A DNA stretch of 64,000 bases from Streptomyces triculaminicus (GCF_017349075.1 NZ_JAFMOF010000001.1:1612001-1676000), one strand, 5' to 3'; positions 26,055 to 36,209 are shown, counted from the first letter of the stretch. Translations and numbers: made by a program. Notes: generated by a model from the letters alone, not told the origin.

Positions 26055-27908
26055 ATGTCTGTCAGGGTAGATGGCAAAAAGTCCGATGGGGTTCCCTCGG
26101 GGCCCAAGTGGCTGTCGGGGCTTGCGCGTATCGCCAGGGGACCCAGGCCGGAGCGCGTTCCGGCGGTCGTGGGCACGGTCGCCGCCCTCATCGGTCTGGC
26201 CGACATCGCGGCGGGGGTCATCCCCCGGTTCCGCTGGAGCAAGGTCCACTCCCTCGCCGAGGTCCTGCCCGGCAGTGTGACCCAGCTGGCCGCGGCCGGC
26301 TCGATCATCGTCGGCATCCTGCTGCTCATGCTCGCCCACGGCCTCAAGCGGGCCAAGAAGCGGGCCTGGCTCGCCGCCGTCGTGGTGCTGCCGATCGGCG
26401 CCGCCGCCCAGCTGATCTACCGCCACTCCTACGCCGGCGCGATCCTGTCGCTGCTGCTGTTCATCTACCTCGTCGGCCACAGCAAGGCCTTCTACGCGCT
26501 GCCCGACCCGCGCAGCCGCTGGAAGGCGCTGGCCAACTTCATCCTGATGGGCGCCTTCAGCTTCGGCCTGGGCTGGGTCATCGTCGGCTCGCACCCCAAG
26601 CAGATGGTCGGCGACCCGCCGGTGCTGGAGCAGATCGAGCACGTCATCTGGGGCCTGTTCGGCTTCGAGGGATCGATCCGCTACACGGGCGGCGTCGACT
26701 ACACCGTCGGCTACTCCCTGGGTGCCCTCGGCCTGCTGACCGTGGCCACCACCGCGTACCTGGCCTTCCTCCCGGCGTACCCCGCGCCCGTGCTCACCGA
26801 GCAGGACGAGGACAAGCTGCGCGAGCTGCTCGCCAAGCACGGTGAGCGCGACTCGCTCGGCCACTTCGCGCTGCGCCGCGACAAGAGCGTCGTCTTCTCG
26901 CCCTCCGGCAAGGCCGCCGTCTCCTATCGCGTGGTCTCCGGCGTGATGCTGGCCAGCGGTGACCCGATCGGCGACGTCGAGGCCTGGCCGGGCGCGATCG
27001 AGCAGTTCATGGAGCTGGCCAAGCGCCACTCCTGGACCCCCGCGGTCGCCGGCTGCAGCGAGACCGGTGGCGAGGTCTGGACCCGCGAGACGGGCCTGGA
27101 CGCCCTCGAGATGGGTGACGAGGCCATCGTCGACGTCGCCGACTTCAGCCTGACCGGCCGTTCCATGCGCAACGTCCGCCAGATGGTCAAGCGCATCGAG
27201 CGCAACGGCTACTCCACCAAGGTGCGCCGCGTCGGCGACCTGACCCCCGAGGAGCTGGAGGCCGTCCAGAAGGCCGCCAACGCCTGGCGTGACACCGAGG
27301 ACGAGCGCGGCTTCTCCATGGCCCTGGGCCGCATCGGCGACCCCAAGGACCTGGACGCGATCATCGCGACGGCCCACAAGGACCCGGAGGAGGGCGAGGA
27401 CCTCGCCTTCGGCGACCTGCGCGCCATGCAGCACTACGTGCCGTGGGGCAAGGACGGCAGCTCGCTCGAGCTGATGCGCCGCGACCGCAGCGCCGACCCG
27501 GGCATGAACGAGCTGCTGATCGTCGCCTTCCTCCAGGCCGCGCCCGAGCTCAAGATCAAGCGCCTGTCGCTGAACTTCGCGTTCTTCCGCTCCGCCCTCG
27601 AGCGCGGCGGCAAGCTGGGCGCGGGCCCGGTCGTGCGCATCCAGCGCACGGTGCTGATCTTCCTCTCGCGCTGGTTCCAGATCGAGTCGCTGTACAAGTT
27701 CAACGAGAAGTTCCGGCCGCGCTGGGAGCCGCGCTTCATCGTCTTCCCGACCAGCCGCGACCTGCCCCGCATCGGCTTCGCGATGATGCAGGCGGAGGGC
27801 TTCCTGGAGCTGCCGCGCCTGCTGCGCCGCCGCCCGACGGAGCCCAAGCCGGAGCTGGACGACGAGGGCACCCTCGCCGAGCAGGGCGAGGTCACGCGCG
27901 CGGCGTGA
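26055..27908 (+). CDS. MprF/LysX-like phosphatidylglycerol lysyltransferase domain protein (DUF2156)
   Basis: A 617-residue membrane protein. Residues about 35-260 contain around six hydrophobic segments; about 265-600 form the DUF2156 GNAT-like catalytic domain of MprF (SLGHFALRRDKSVVFSPSGKAAVSYRV, GDPIGDVEAWPGAIEQFMEL, DFSLTGRSMRNVRQMVKRIERNGYS, NFAFFRSALERG). MprF transfers lysine from Lys-tRNA to phosphatidylglycerol, altering membrane charge. The lipid and amino acid used here cannot be read. It is divergent from the esterase gene and precedes the folP group. GGGAAG lies very close to the ATG. Confidence 0.9.
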   Translation: MSVRVDGKKSDGVPSGPKWLSGLARIARGPRPERVPAVVGTVAALIGLADIAAGVIPRFRWSKVHSLAEVLPGSVTQLAAAGSIIVGILLLMLAHGLKRAKKRAWLAAVVVLPIGAAAQLIYRHSYAGAILSLLLFIYLVGHSKAFYALPDPRSRWKALANFILMGAFSFGLGWVIVGSHPKQMVGDPPVLEQIEHVIWGLFGFEGSIRYTGGVDYTVGYSLGALGLLTVATTAYLAFLPAYPAPVLTEQDEDKLRELLAKHGERDSLGHFALRRDKSVVFSPSGKAAVSYRVVSGVMLASGDPIGDVEAWPGAIEQFMELAKRHSWTPAVAGCSETGGEVWTRETGLDALEMGDEAIVDVADFSLTGRSMRNVRQMVKRIERNGYSTKVRRVGDLTPEELEAVQKAANAWRDTEDERGFSMALGRIGDPKDLDAIIATAHKDPEEGEDLAFGDLRAMQHYVPWGKDGSSLELMRRDRSADPGMNELLIVAFLQAAPELKIKRLSLNFAFFRSALERGGKLGAGPVVRIQRTVLIFLSRWFQIESLYKFNEKFRPRWEPRFIVFPTSRDLPRIGFAMMQAEGFLELPRLLRRRPTEPKPELDDEGTLAEQGEVTRAA

Positions 27909-27937
27909 CGGCGCGCCCGTCGCCGACGGCATCCCCT

Positions 27938-27970
27938 AAGGCCCTCCCGGACACGTTCCGGGAGGGCCTT
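27938..27970 (+). terminator. Strong hairpin terminator after the lysyltransferase gene
   Basis: AAGGCCCTCCCGGA (27938-27951) is perfectly complementary to TCCGGGAGGGCCTT (27957-27970), a 14-base stem with loop CACGT, 30 bases after the stop. Confidence 0.85.
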
Positions 27971-28030
27971 CGCGCCGTCCGGGCCCGTTTGTGGCCTCCC
28001 CGCGGGCGGTGCCGGGCCGTGCCTACGCCC

Positions 28031-28036
28031 TAGGCT
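28031..28036 (+). promoter_or_regulatory. -10 box for a leaderless folP mRNA
   Basis: TAGGCT, a good Streptomyces -10 hexamer, ends seven bases before the folP ATG at 28044, so transcription should start on or next to the A of ATG. No Shine-Dalgarno is present. The -35 region is not obvious. Confidence 0.5.
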
Positions 28037-28043
28037 GGTCGGT

Positions 28044-28928
28044 ATGAGTACGTTGCGCGGCCCGGTCGGGCCGGTCGGACTGCCCGCGTGGGACCGGTGT
28101 GCGGTGATGGGCGTGGTGAACGTCACCCCCGACTCGTTCTCCGACGGGGGGCACTGGTTCGACACCGCCCTCGCCGTCAAGCGGGGCCTGGAGCTCGTCG
28201 CGGCCGGCGCCGACCTGGTCGACGTGGGCGGGGAGTCCACCCGCCCCGGCGCGGTGCGCGTGGACGAGGACGAGGAGCTGCGCCGGGTGGTCCCGGTCGT
28301 CCGCGAGCTGGCCGGCGAGGGGGTGGTGGTGTCGGTGGACACCATGCGCGCCTCGGTCGCCGAGGCCGCCGTCGCGGCTGGCGCGGTGCTGGTCAACGAC
28401 GTCAGCGGCGGCCTGGCGGACCCGGCGATGGTGCCCGTGGTGGCCGCCGCCGGGGTGCCGTTCGTGGTCATGCACTGGCGCGGCTTCAGCGCCGACATGA
28501 ACAGCCGGGCGGTCTACGGGCCCGATGTGACCGGCGAGGTCCTCGCCGAGATGCGGCGGCGGGTCGACGAGGTGATCGCGGCGGGCCTGGAGCCGGACCG
28601 CCTGGTCGTCGACCCGGGGCTGGGCTTCGCCAAGAACGCCGAGCACGACCTGGCACTGGTGGCCGGGCTGGCCCGGCTGCGCCGGGAGCTGGACCTGCCG
28701 CTGCTGGTGGCCGCCTCCCGCAAGCGCTTCCTGGGCCGGGTGCTGGCCGGCCCCGAGGGGGATCCGCCGCCCGCCCGCGAGCGGGACGCCGCCACGGCCG
28801 CCGTCTCCACGCTCGCGGCGTACGAGGGGGCCTGGGCGGTGCGGGTGCACGAGGTGCGGGCCAGCGCGGACGCCGTACGGGTCGTCCGGGCCGTCCGGGC
28901 CGCCGCGGCCGCAGAGGGGGCCGCGTGA
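28044..28928 (+). CDS. folP: Dihydropteroate synthase
   Basis: A 294-residue TIM-barrel enzyme joining p-aminobenzoate to dihydropterin pyrophosphate; it is the sulfonamide target. Motifs: MGVVNVTPDSFSDGG, DVGGESTRPGA, VVVSVDTMRASVAEAA, LVNDVSGG, VMHWRG, VVDPGLGFAKNAEHDLAL and AASRKRFLGRVL. It overlaps the next gene by four bases (GTGA), and folB and folK follow, so an operon is likely. Transcription probably begins at the ATG itself. Confidence 0.96.
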   Translation: MSTLRGPVGPVGLPAWDRCAVMGVVNVTPDSFSDGGHWFDTALAVKRGLELVAAGADLVDVGGESTRPGAVRVDEDEELRRVVPVVRELAGEGVVVSVDTMRASVAEAAVAAGAVLVNDVSGGLADPAMVPVVAAAGVPFVVMHWRGFSADMNSRAVYGPDVTGEVLAEMRRRVDEVIAAGLEPDRLVVDPGLGFAKNAEHDLALVAGLARLRRELDLPLLVAASRKRFLGRVLAGPEGDPPPARERDAATAAVSTLAAYEGAWAVRVHEVRASADAVRVVRAVRAAAAAEGAA

Positions 28929-29407
28929 GCGCCGCCCGTACGGACAGCGAGCGGGTCGAGCTGGCGAACACCGCCCTGTACGAGGCGGTGGAGCGCGGGG
29001 ACACCGCGGCGATGGACCGCCTCTGGCTGAACGATCCCCGCACCGACGTCTCCTGCGTGCACCCCGGCTGGCCGGTGCTGCGCGGGCGCAACGAGGTGCT
29101 GCGCTCGTACGCCCTGATCATGGCCAGCACGGACTACATCCAGTTCTTCCTCACGGACGTCGAGGTGTCCGTCTCCGGCGACACCGCCCTGGTGACCTGC
29201 ACGGAGAACATCCTCAGCGGCGCCCCGGCGGAGAACGAGGGCGAGCTGGGCCCGCTGGTGGGCCAGCTGGTCGTGGCCACCAACGTCTTCCGGCGGGCCG
29301 GCGACGAGTGGAAGGTCTGGTCGCACCACGGGTCGCCGGTGCTGGCGGGGCGCGAGGACGAGGACGAGGAGGACGAGGAGTCCGGGCCGACGGAGCCGGC
29401 GGGCTGA
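28925..29407 (+). CDS. NTF2/SnoaL-like protein in the folate cluster
   Basis: A 160-residue NTF2-like protein: LANTALYEAVERGDTAAMDRLW, VSCVHPGWPVLRGRNEVLRSYALI, then strands IQFFLTDVEVSVSGDTALVTCTENI and VVATNVFRRAGDEWKVWSHHGSPV, ending in a very acidic tail (EDEDEEDEE). It is a constant neighbour of folP in Streptomyces, and its GTG overlaps the folP stop, so it is translated together with folP. The conserved location suggests a folate-related or housekeeping role, but no enzyme activity is known. Confidence 0.88.
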   Translation: MSAARTDSERVELANTALYEAVERGDTAAMDRLWLNDPRTDVSCVHPGWPVLRGRNEVLRSYALIMASTDYIQFFLTDVEVSVSGDTALVTCTENILSGAPAENEGELGPLVGQLVVATNVFRRAGDEWKVWSHHGSPVLAGREDEDEEDEESGPTEPAG

Positions 29408-29716
29408 GCGGACAGGCTGGGCCGACGGGGTGACGGGCGGGTACGACACGTCAGCGTGAAGGGTATGTGACCACTCGTTCGAGCTGCTTGCTGCCCGGGT
29501 AGGGGTGGATCACGGAGCTCCGGGTAAGCGCGGCGGGAGCCGGCTAGCACCCTCGGCGTCCTTTGTCCATAGCACCCGTGGACGGGCACTGTCGGTGCCC
29601 GCAGGTAGATTCGAACGTGGGCGACCCGGTCCGGGACCGGGTCCGGGCGCAGCGCCGGCCATGGGCCGGGGCGCTCCCGTACCGGCCCATACCGACAACC
29701 AGCAGGAGTGATTCGT
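29408..29716 (+). other. Intergenic region upstream of folB with two hairpins and a promoter-like box
   Basis: This 309-base gap has no convincing gene. It holds GGGCAC/GTGCCC around TGTCG (29584-29600), a TAGATT box (29606-29611) and a perfect inverted repeat GACCCGGT/ACCGGGTC (29623-29643). The TAGATT box could start a folB-folK transcript with a leader of about 100 bases that contains the second hairpin. Whether folB is also read through from folP is unclear. Confidence 0.5.
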
Positions 29717-30076
29717 GTGGATCGTGTCGCGCTGCGCGGCTTGAAGGCTCGCGGGCACCACGGGGTGTTCCCCCGGGAACGCGAGGAGGGTCAGACCTTC
29801 ATCGTGGACCTGGTGCTGAGCCTGGACACGCGGGCTGCCGCGGCCGACGACGACCTCGCGAAGACAGTGCACTACGGCATCGTGGCGGAGGAGGTCGTCG
29901 GCATCGTCGAGGGCGAGCCCGTCGACCTCATCGAGACGCTTGCCGAGCGGATCGCCGAGCAATGCCTCAAGCACGATCCGGTGCGGGAGGTGGAGGTCGT
30001 CGTGCACAAGCCCGACGCGCCGATCACCGTGCCGTTCGACGATGTGACCATCACGATCACCCGGAGCCGAGTATGA
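29717..30076 (+). CDS. folB: Dihydroneopterin aldolase
   Basis: A 119-residue enzyme cleaving dihydroneopterin to hydroxymethyl-dihydropterin. Motifs: LRGLKARGHHGVFPREREEGQTF, VDLVLSLDTR, HYGIVAEEVV with the conserved Tyr, and VEVVVHKPDAPI with the catalytic lysine. GTG 29717 is chosen because GGAG lies 8 bases upstream; an in-frame GTG at 29708 overlaps that site. The stop overlaps the folK start by four bases (ATGA). Confidence 0.95.
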   Translation: MDRVALRGLKARGHHGVFPREREEGQTFIVDLVLSLDTRAAAADDDLAKTVHYGIVAEEVVGIVEGEPVDLIETLAERIAEQCLKHDPVREVEVVVHKPDAPITVPFDDVTITITRSRV

Positions 30077-30666
30077 GCAGCAGCGACCCGACCGTGCAGC
30101 CGGTGCCCGCCTCCGTGGTGGAGCGGGTGGACGCCGCCGATGTGACGCTGAGCAACCCCAAGCGAGCCGTGATCTCCATCGGCAGCAACCTGGGCAACCG
30201 CCTGGAGATCCTCCAGGGCGCGATCGACGCGCTGGAGGACACGCCGGGCCTGCGGGTCAAGGCCGTCTCCCCGGTCTACGAGACCGAGCCGTGGGGCGTC
30301 GATCCGGGCACCCAGCCGTCGTACTTCAACGCGGTGGTGCTGGTGAAGACCACCCTGCCGCCGGACTCCCTGCTCGAGCGCGGTCACGCGATCGAGGAGG
30401 CCTTCGAGCGGGTGCGGGAGCGCCGCTGGGGCGCGCGCACGCTGGATGTGGACATCGTCACGTACCAGGACGTCGTCTCCGACGACCCGGGGCTGACGCT
30501 GCCGCACCCGAGGGCCCACGAGCGCGCCTTCGTGCTCGTGCCGTGGTACGACGTGGACCCTGAGGCCGAGGTTCCGGGCCGGGGCCCGGTGGTGGAGCTG
30601 CTGGCCGAGATCGGCAGTGCCGGGGTCGAACCCCGTACCGACCTGGAACTCCGACTGCCGGAGTAG
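30073..30666 (+). CDS. folK: 2-amino-4-hydroxy-6-hydroxymethyldihydropteridine pyrophosphokinase
   Basis: A 197-residue kinase transferring pyrophosphate from ATP to hydroxymethyl-dihydropterin, the step before folP. Motifs: AVISIGSNLGNRLEILQGAI, VYETEPWGV, SYFNAVVLVKTTL, ERRWGARTLDVDIVTY with the two magnesium aspartates, and LPHPRAHERAFVLVPW. There is a 35-residue N-terminal extension before the core. Translation is coupled to folB. Confidence 0.96.
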   Translation: MSSSDPTVQPVPASVVERVDAADVTLSNPKRAVISIGSNLGNRLEILQGAIDALEDTPGLRVKAVSPVYETEPWGVDPGTQPSYFNAVVLVKTTLPPDSLLERGHAIEEAFERVRERRWGARTLDVDIVTYQDVVSDDPGLTLPHPRAHERAFVLVPWYDVDPEAEVPGRGPVVELLAEIGSAGVEPRTDLELRLPE

Positions 30667-30702
30667 CCGTTCGGCGTGTGTAGTGGTCGAGGGAGAACGA
30701 CG

Positions 30703-31212
30703 ATGAGGGGCGACGGCTCGGTGAAGCAACTTCGGATCGGGGTGCTGGTCGGGCTGTTCGCCGCGGCCGGGGTGCTGTCGTGGGCCGGTGCCCGCCTGTG
30801 GGACTCCTTCGGCACGCTTCCGAGCGTGCCGGTGGCCGCGCCGATCGTGCTGGCGGTGATCGCCGTCGTGCTCGCCGCGACGGCCCTGTCCCTGCGGGCC
30901 AGGCTGCGCGCCCAGCGCGAGCGCCGGCCCGGCGCGAAGGGCGTCGACCCGCTGCTGGCCGCCCGTGCCGTCGTCTTCGGGCAGGCCAGCGCCCTGGTCG
31001 CCGCCCTGGTCGCGGGCGTGTACGGCGGCGTCGGCGTCTTCCTCCTCATCGACGGGCTCGACGTCCCCGCCCGGCGGGATCAGGCCATCTACGCCGGTGC
31101 CTCCGTCCTCGCGGGCGCGTGCGTCGTGGCCGCGGCCTTCTTCATGGAGCGGGTGTGCAAGCTCCCGGAGGACGACGACGAGAACGGCGGAGCGGACGCC
31201 ACCCGCGCGTGA
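30703..31212 (+). CDS. DUF3180 family membrane protein
   Basis: A 169-residue protein with four hydrophobic segments (about 8-28, 43-60, 88-112, 122-142) and an acidic C-terminus, matching the actinobacterial DUF3180 family that follows folK. ATG 30703 has GAGGGAG seven bases upstream; a GTG at 30721 is the alternative. It is probably the last gene of the folate operon. Function unknown. Confidence 0.88.
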   Translation: MRGDGSVKQLRIGVLVGLFAAAGVLSWAGARLWDSFGTLPSVPVAAPIVLAVIAVVLAATALSLRARLRAQRERRPGAKGVDPLLAARAVVFGQASALVAALVAGVYGGVGVFLLIDGLDVPARRDQAIYAGASVLAGACVVAAAFFMERVCKLPEDDDENGGADATRA

Positions 31213-31232
31213 GGCGCCGTCACGCCCTAGGC

Positions 31233-32405
<1,173 letters not shown>

Positions 32406-32537
32406 GGTTCCCCATTGTCGCCGTACTGCCGCTCGAACAATGGTGGCAGGGATCCGCACGGCCGGAGGCGAATGTCAGTGCCCCGGGTTAGGGTCGCCGT
32501 GACAGACCGTGAAGGCCGAGGGGGAGGTGAGGCACGG

Positions 32538-33269
32538 ATGGCGGACGGGAACTGCTTGATCGCCAATGACTGGATCTGCGGCGAGTACGTGCGCACGCGC
32601 GGTCAGGAGCTGACGGACGCGACCCTCCAGCACATCGGCATCACCCTGGCGTCGGTCGCCATAGGCCTGCTGGTCGCCTTCCCCCTGGCCCTGCTCGCCC
32701 GCAGGTGGCGGGCCGTCGCGGGGCCGGTCCTCGCCTCCACCACGATCCTGTACACGATCCCGTCGCTGGCCATGTTCTCGCTGCTGGTGCCCGTGTTCGG
32801 GCTGTCGGCGGCGGTCGTGGTGACCGGCCTGGTGCTGTATTCGCTGACGATCCTCGTGCGGAACATCCTCGCCGGCCTCGCGTCGGTGCCCCGTGAGGCC
32901 CGGGAGGCCGCGCGCGGCATGGGATACGGCCCGGTGCGCCTGCTGTTCGGGGTCGAACTGCCCCTCGCCCTGCCCGCCATGATGGCGGGTCTGCGGATCG
33001 CCACGGTCTCGACCGTCTCGCTGACCACGGTGGGGGCCATCATCGGGTACGGCGGCCTGGGCAACCTCGTCTACGAGGGCATGCGCAGCTACTTCAAGGC
33101 CCAGGTGCTGACCGCGTCGGTGCTGTGCGTGGTGCTGGCGGTCGTCGCCGACCTCGCCCTGCTGCTGGTGCAGCGGCTGCTGACGCCCTGGGCGCGGCCC
33201 AAGCGCCGTACGACGTCCCGCGGACCCGCCGCCCGCGGGGCCGGCCGGCCCGAGAAGGCGGTGGCCTGA
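32538..33269 (+). CDS. OpuC-type ABC transporter permease
   Basis: A 243-residue BPD-type permease with about five membrane segments and the EAA loop REAARGMGYGPVRLLFGVELPLALPAMMAG. The start ATG has GGGGAGGTGAGG upstream. The order permease-permease-binding protein with a divergent ATPase matches OpuC/OsmU-like osmolyte importers. It ends in TGATG, sharing bases with the next permease start. Confidence 0.92.
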   Translation: MADGNCLIANDWICGEYVRTRGQELTDATLQHIGITLASVAIGLLVAFPLALLARRWRAVAGPVLASTTILYTIPSLAMFSLLVPVFGLSAAVVVTGLVLYSLTILVRNILAGLASVPREAREAARGMGYGPVRLLFGVELPLALPAMMAGLRIATVSTVSLTTVGAIIGYGGLGNLVYEGMRSYFKAQVLTASVLCVVLAVVADLALLLVQRLLTPWARPKRRTTSRGPAARGAGRPEKAVA

Positions 33270-33961
33270 TGGGAGTCGTCGAGCGGACGTGGGACTGGCT
33301 GACCACCGCCGCCCACTGGAGCGGCACGGACGGCGTCTGGCACCGCCTGGGCGAGCATCTCTTCCTGACCGTGGTGTGCCTGCTGGTCTCGTGCGCCATC
33401 GCCCTGCCCGTCGCCGTGGTGCTGGGGCACCTGGGCAAGGGCGGCGCCCTCGCGGTGAACATCGCCAACGTGGGGCGGGCGGTGCCCACGTTCGCGGTGC
33501 TGGTGCTGTTGCTGCTCAGCCCGCTGGGCACGCACGGCTCCTGGCCCACCGTCATCGCGCTGGTGCTCTTCGCGATACCCCCGCTGCTGACCAACGCCTA
33601 TGTGGGGATGCGCGAGGTCGACCGCGACATGGTGGAGGCCGCGCGGGGGATGGGCATGACGGGCGTTCAGGTCGTCGCCCGGGTCGAGCTCCCGCTGGCC
33701 TTCCCGCTGATCGTGACCGGGGTGCGGTCGGCCGCCGTGCAGGTGGTGGCCACGACCACGCTCGCCGCGCTGCCCGGCGGCGGCGGCCTCGGCCGGATCA
33801 TCACGGCCGGCTTCCGGCTCACCGACACCGCGCAGGTGGTGGCGGGCGCCCTGCTGGTGGCCGTGCTGGCGCTGCTGGTCGAGGGCGCCTTCGTGCTGGC
33901 GCAGCGGTTTCTGGACCCGATGCGCGGGCATGTGACGTCTGTTCAAGATCGACTCGCCTGA
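33269..33961 (+). CDS. OpuC-type ABC transporter permease
   Basis: A 230-residue permease paralogous to the preceding one, with the EAA loop EAARGMGMTGVQVVARVELPLAFPLIVTG and VGRAVPTFAVLVLLLL. The start overlaps the previous stop by one base (TGATG), indicating translational coupling and a heterodimeric permease. Confidence 0.92.
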   Translation: MGVVERTWDWLTTAAHWSGTDGVWHRLGEHLFLTVVCLLVSCAIALPVAVVLGHLGKGGALAVNIANVGRAVPTFAVLVLLLLSPLGTHGSWPTVIALVLFAIPPLLTNAYVGMREVDRDMVEAARGMGMTGVQVVARVELPLAFPLIVTGVRSAAVQVVATTTLAALPGGGGLGRIITAGFRLTDTAQVVAGALLVAVLALLVEGAFVLAQRFLDPMRGHVTSVQDRLA

Positions 33962-33977
33962 CTGGATGGAGAAGCGT

Positions 33978-34961
33978 ATGCCCAGGACCCCGCGCCGGGC
34001 GCGGACCGTTCGCGCCCTGCTGGCGGCGGCCGGCGTCACCGCACTGACGGTGGGTCTCGCCGCGTGCGGCGGCGACAGCCTGGAGAAGTCCGCCGGCGGG
34101 GCGGGCGGCCCCGCGAAGCCGGGGCAGGAGTCCCTGGTCATCGGCTCCGCTTCTTTCACGGAATCGAAGATTCTTGCGGAGATATACGCGCGGCTGCTCA
34201 GGGACGCCGGATATTCCACGTCGATCAAGACCGCGGACGCGCGCGAGCTCTATGAACCGGAGCTGGAGAAGGGCGAGATCGACGTCGTTCCCGAGTACGC
34301 CGCCACCCTGGCCGAATTCCTCAACAAGAAGCAGAACGGCAAGGACGCCCCCCAGGTCGCCTCGGCCGATGCCGAGGCCACGGTGAAGGCCCTCCGTAAA
34401 CTCGCGGAGCCGCGTGGTCTGAAGGTGCTCGACGCGGGCGGCGCCGTCGACCAGAACGCCTTCGCGGTGACCGCCGAGTTCGCCAAGGAACACCAGCTCA
34501 AGACCCTTTCCGACCTGGGAAAGGCGAAGCAGCCGGTCAAGCTCGCGGCGGGCGACGAATGCTCCCAGCGCCCCTTCTGCAAGCCCGGCCTGGAGAAGAC
34601 CTACGGCATCGAGATCAGCGGCATCGACCCGCTCGAGGTCGGCAGCACCCAGGCCAAGCAGGCGGTCAAGGACGGCAAGGACCAGCTGCTGCTGACCACC
34701 ACCACGGACGCCACGCTCGAACAGTTCGGGCTCGTTCTCCTCGAGGACGACAAGAAGCTGCAGAACTCCGACAACGTCCTGCCGGTCGTGAATGCCAAGA
34801 AGGCCGGCTCGCAGAAGATCACCGACGCCCTGGGGAAGCTCACCCGGGTGCTGACCACGGCCGATCTCACCGAACTCAACAAGAAGGTCGACGCGCAGCG
34901 CCTCAAGCCCGCCGACGTGGCCGCGCAGTACCTCAAGGAGAAGCGGCTTCTGACGAAGTGA
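33978..34961 (+). CDS. OpuC-type substrate-binding lipoprotein
   Basis: A 327-residue extracellular binding protein. A twin-Arg-containing signal ends in the lipobox VGLAACGG (Cys30 lipidated); the OpuAC-like domain follows (SLVIGSASFTESKILAEIYARLL, ELEKGEIDVVPEYAATLAEFL, LTTTTDATLEQFGLVLLEDDK, AKKAGSQKITDALGKLTRVLT). ATG 33978 follows GGAGAAG; an in-frame ATG 33966 overlaps that site. Ligand is probably a quaternary amine osmolyte, by family. Confidence 0.92.
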   Translation: MPRTPRRARTVRALLAAAGVTALTVGLAACGGDSLEKSAGGAGGPAKPGQESLVIGSASFTESKILAEIYARLLRDAGYSTSIKTADARELYEPELEKGEIDVVPEYAATLAEFLNKKQNGKDAPQVASADAEATVKALRKLAEPRGLKVLDAGGAVDQNAFAVTAEFAKEHQLKTLSDLGKAKQPVKLAAGDECSQRPFCKPGLEKTYGIEISGIDPLEVGSTQAKQAVKDGKDQLLLTTTTDATLEQFGLVLLEDDKKLQNSDNVLPVVNAKKAGSQKITDALGKLTRVLTTADLTELNKKVDAQRLKPADVAAQYLKEKRLLTK

Positions 34962-35017
34962 CCGCGTAGGGGAGAAGTAAGATCAAGGGAACAGTTTGGT
35001 GGGGGAGTCCCACGGTC

Positions 35018-36121
35018 ATGGCAACGCACGGTAAGTTTCAGGCCATGCCACGAGGACGCCACCGCCATTCCGCACCCCTGCACCGGCTTCTTCCACCGTT
35101 GACGGTCGCCGCGACATCGGTCGCCTGCGCCGCCGGCGCCCTGGTGGTGGGTGAAACGACCGTCATACGGGGCCTCGCCGTGGCCGCCGCGGCCGCCACC
35201 GTCGTCGGCTCGGTCCTGACGCGCCGCTGGGACCGCGCGGCCGGCCGGCGCGTCGCCCAGCTCACCGCCGCCCGCACGCGCGAGGAGTGGAAGACCGAGG
35301 AGCGCATAGCCGAGCTCGAGACGGAGGTCGAGGAGACCCGTCTGGCACGGACGCGCATGGAGTCCAAGCTCCGCAACAAGCGCGCCGAGCTCGCCCGCCT
35401 CCGCACCGAACACGCCGACCTGCTGCGCCGCTACGCCGCCGCCGAGACCGGGCGTGCCAGCGCGCTGGAGGGCCGCCGCCTGCTCGCCAAGGGCAAGGCG
35501 CCCGCCAAGGCGAAGAAGCTCGAGCTGGAGGCCGCGGGCACGTCCGCCACGCGCTCCGGCGGCACCGCCCCCGACGCCGCCGCGTTCCGCCGGGCCGCCG
35601 ACGCCCTGCGGGACCTCGAGCGCAACGCCGCCGCCCAGCGCGCCGCGGCGGCCGCGAAGCCCGAGGCCGAGCCCGCGCCCGTCGAGGCGAAGGCGGCCAA
35701 GCCCCGGACCGGGCCCGGGCCGACGCCCCCGGCCGCGCCGGCGCCCGCTCCCGCGTCCATGACCACGCCCAAGGCCGTCGCGCCCGCGAAGTCCCCGGCA
35801 CCGGCCAAGGCCCTCGCCCCCGCGAAGGTCGCCGTGCCCCCGGCCGGCACCGCCGTGGCGCTGCCCGCCGCGCGCCGCCCGGCGTCCCGGGCCCAGGGCG
35901 GCTTCGACTTCTTCGGCAACAAGAAGGGGGCCCCGGCCCCCAAGCCCGTCGATGAGCAGGACCTCGCGGACGTCGTCGGCGAGGAGGTCCTGGCCGACGC
36001 GCAGGCCGTCCGGGCCGTCGGGACCGTCGAGGCCGTCGAGTCGGACGAGGTCATCGACCTCACCGCGCACGACGAGACCGAGCAGATAGACCTCGCCGAG
36101 TTGCGCACGGCGATCTCGTAG
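35018..36121 (+). CDS. Membrane-anchored coiled-coil protein, function unknown
   Basis: A 367-residue protein: two hydrophobic segments (about 27-47 and 50-68), then a coiled coil at about 80-155 (KTEERIAELETEVEETR, TRMESKLRNKRAELARLRTE), a long Ala/Pro/Lys-rich linker (165-300) and an acidic end (LADVVGEEVLADAQ, VIDLTAHDETEQIDLAEL). It appears conserved beside nuoD2 in Streptomyces. The plan suggests a scaffold at the membrane. GGGGGAG lies upstream of ATG 35018; ATG 35045 is also possible. A 27-base hairpin terminates it. Confidence 0.75.
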   Translation: MATHGKFQAMPRGRHRHSAPLHRLLPPLTVAATSVACAAGALVVGETTVIRGLAVAAAAATVVGSVLTRRWDRAAGRRVAQLTAARTREEWKTEERIAELETEVEETRLARTRMESKLRNKRAELARLRTEHADLLRRYAAAETGRASALEGRRLLAKGKAPAKAKKLELEAAGTSATRSGGTAPDAAAFRRAADALRDLERNAAAQRAAAAAKPEAEPAPVEAKAAKPRTGPGPTPPAAPAPAPASMTTPKAVAPAKSPAPAKALAPAKVAVPPAGTAVALPAARRPASRAQGGFDFFGNKKGAPAPKPVDEQDLADVVGEEVLADAQAVRAVGTVEAVESDEVIDLTAHDETEQIDLAELRTAIS

Positions 36122-36129
36122 CGGGCCGC

Positions 36130-36186
36130 TTCCGCATACGCCCGAGGGCCGGCCCGTAACGGGCCGGCCCTCGGGCGTATGCGGAA
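36130..36186. terminator. 27-base perfect hairpin, bidirectional terminator
   Basis: The arms 36130-36156 and 36160-36186 are perfectly complementary over 27 bases with only TAA as loop; the stem starts TTCCGCATACG and ends CGTATGCGGAA. It sits between the convergent coiled-coil gene and nuoD, so it can end both. This is the longest uninterrupted stem I found in the window. Confidence 0.93.
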
Positions 36187-36209
36187 CGCCTGCCCACGAA
36201 CCGGCGGCG

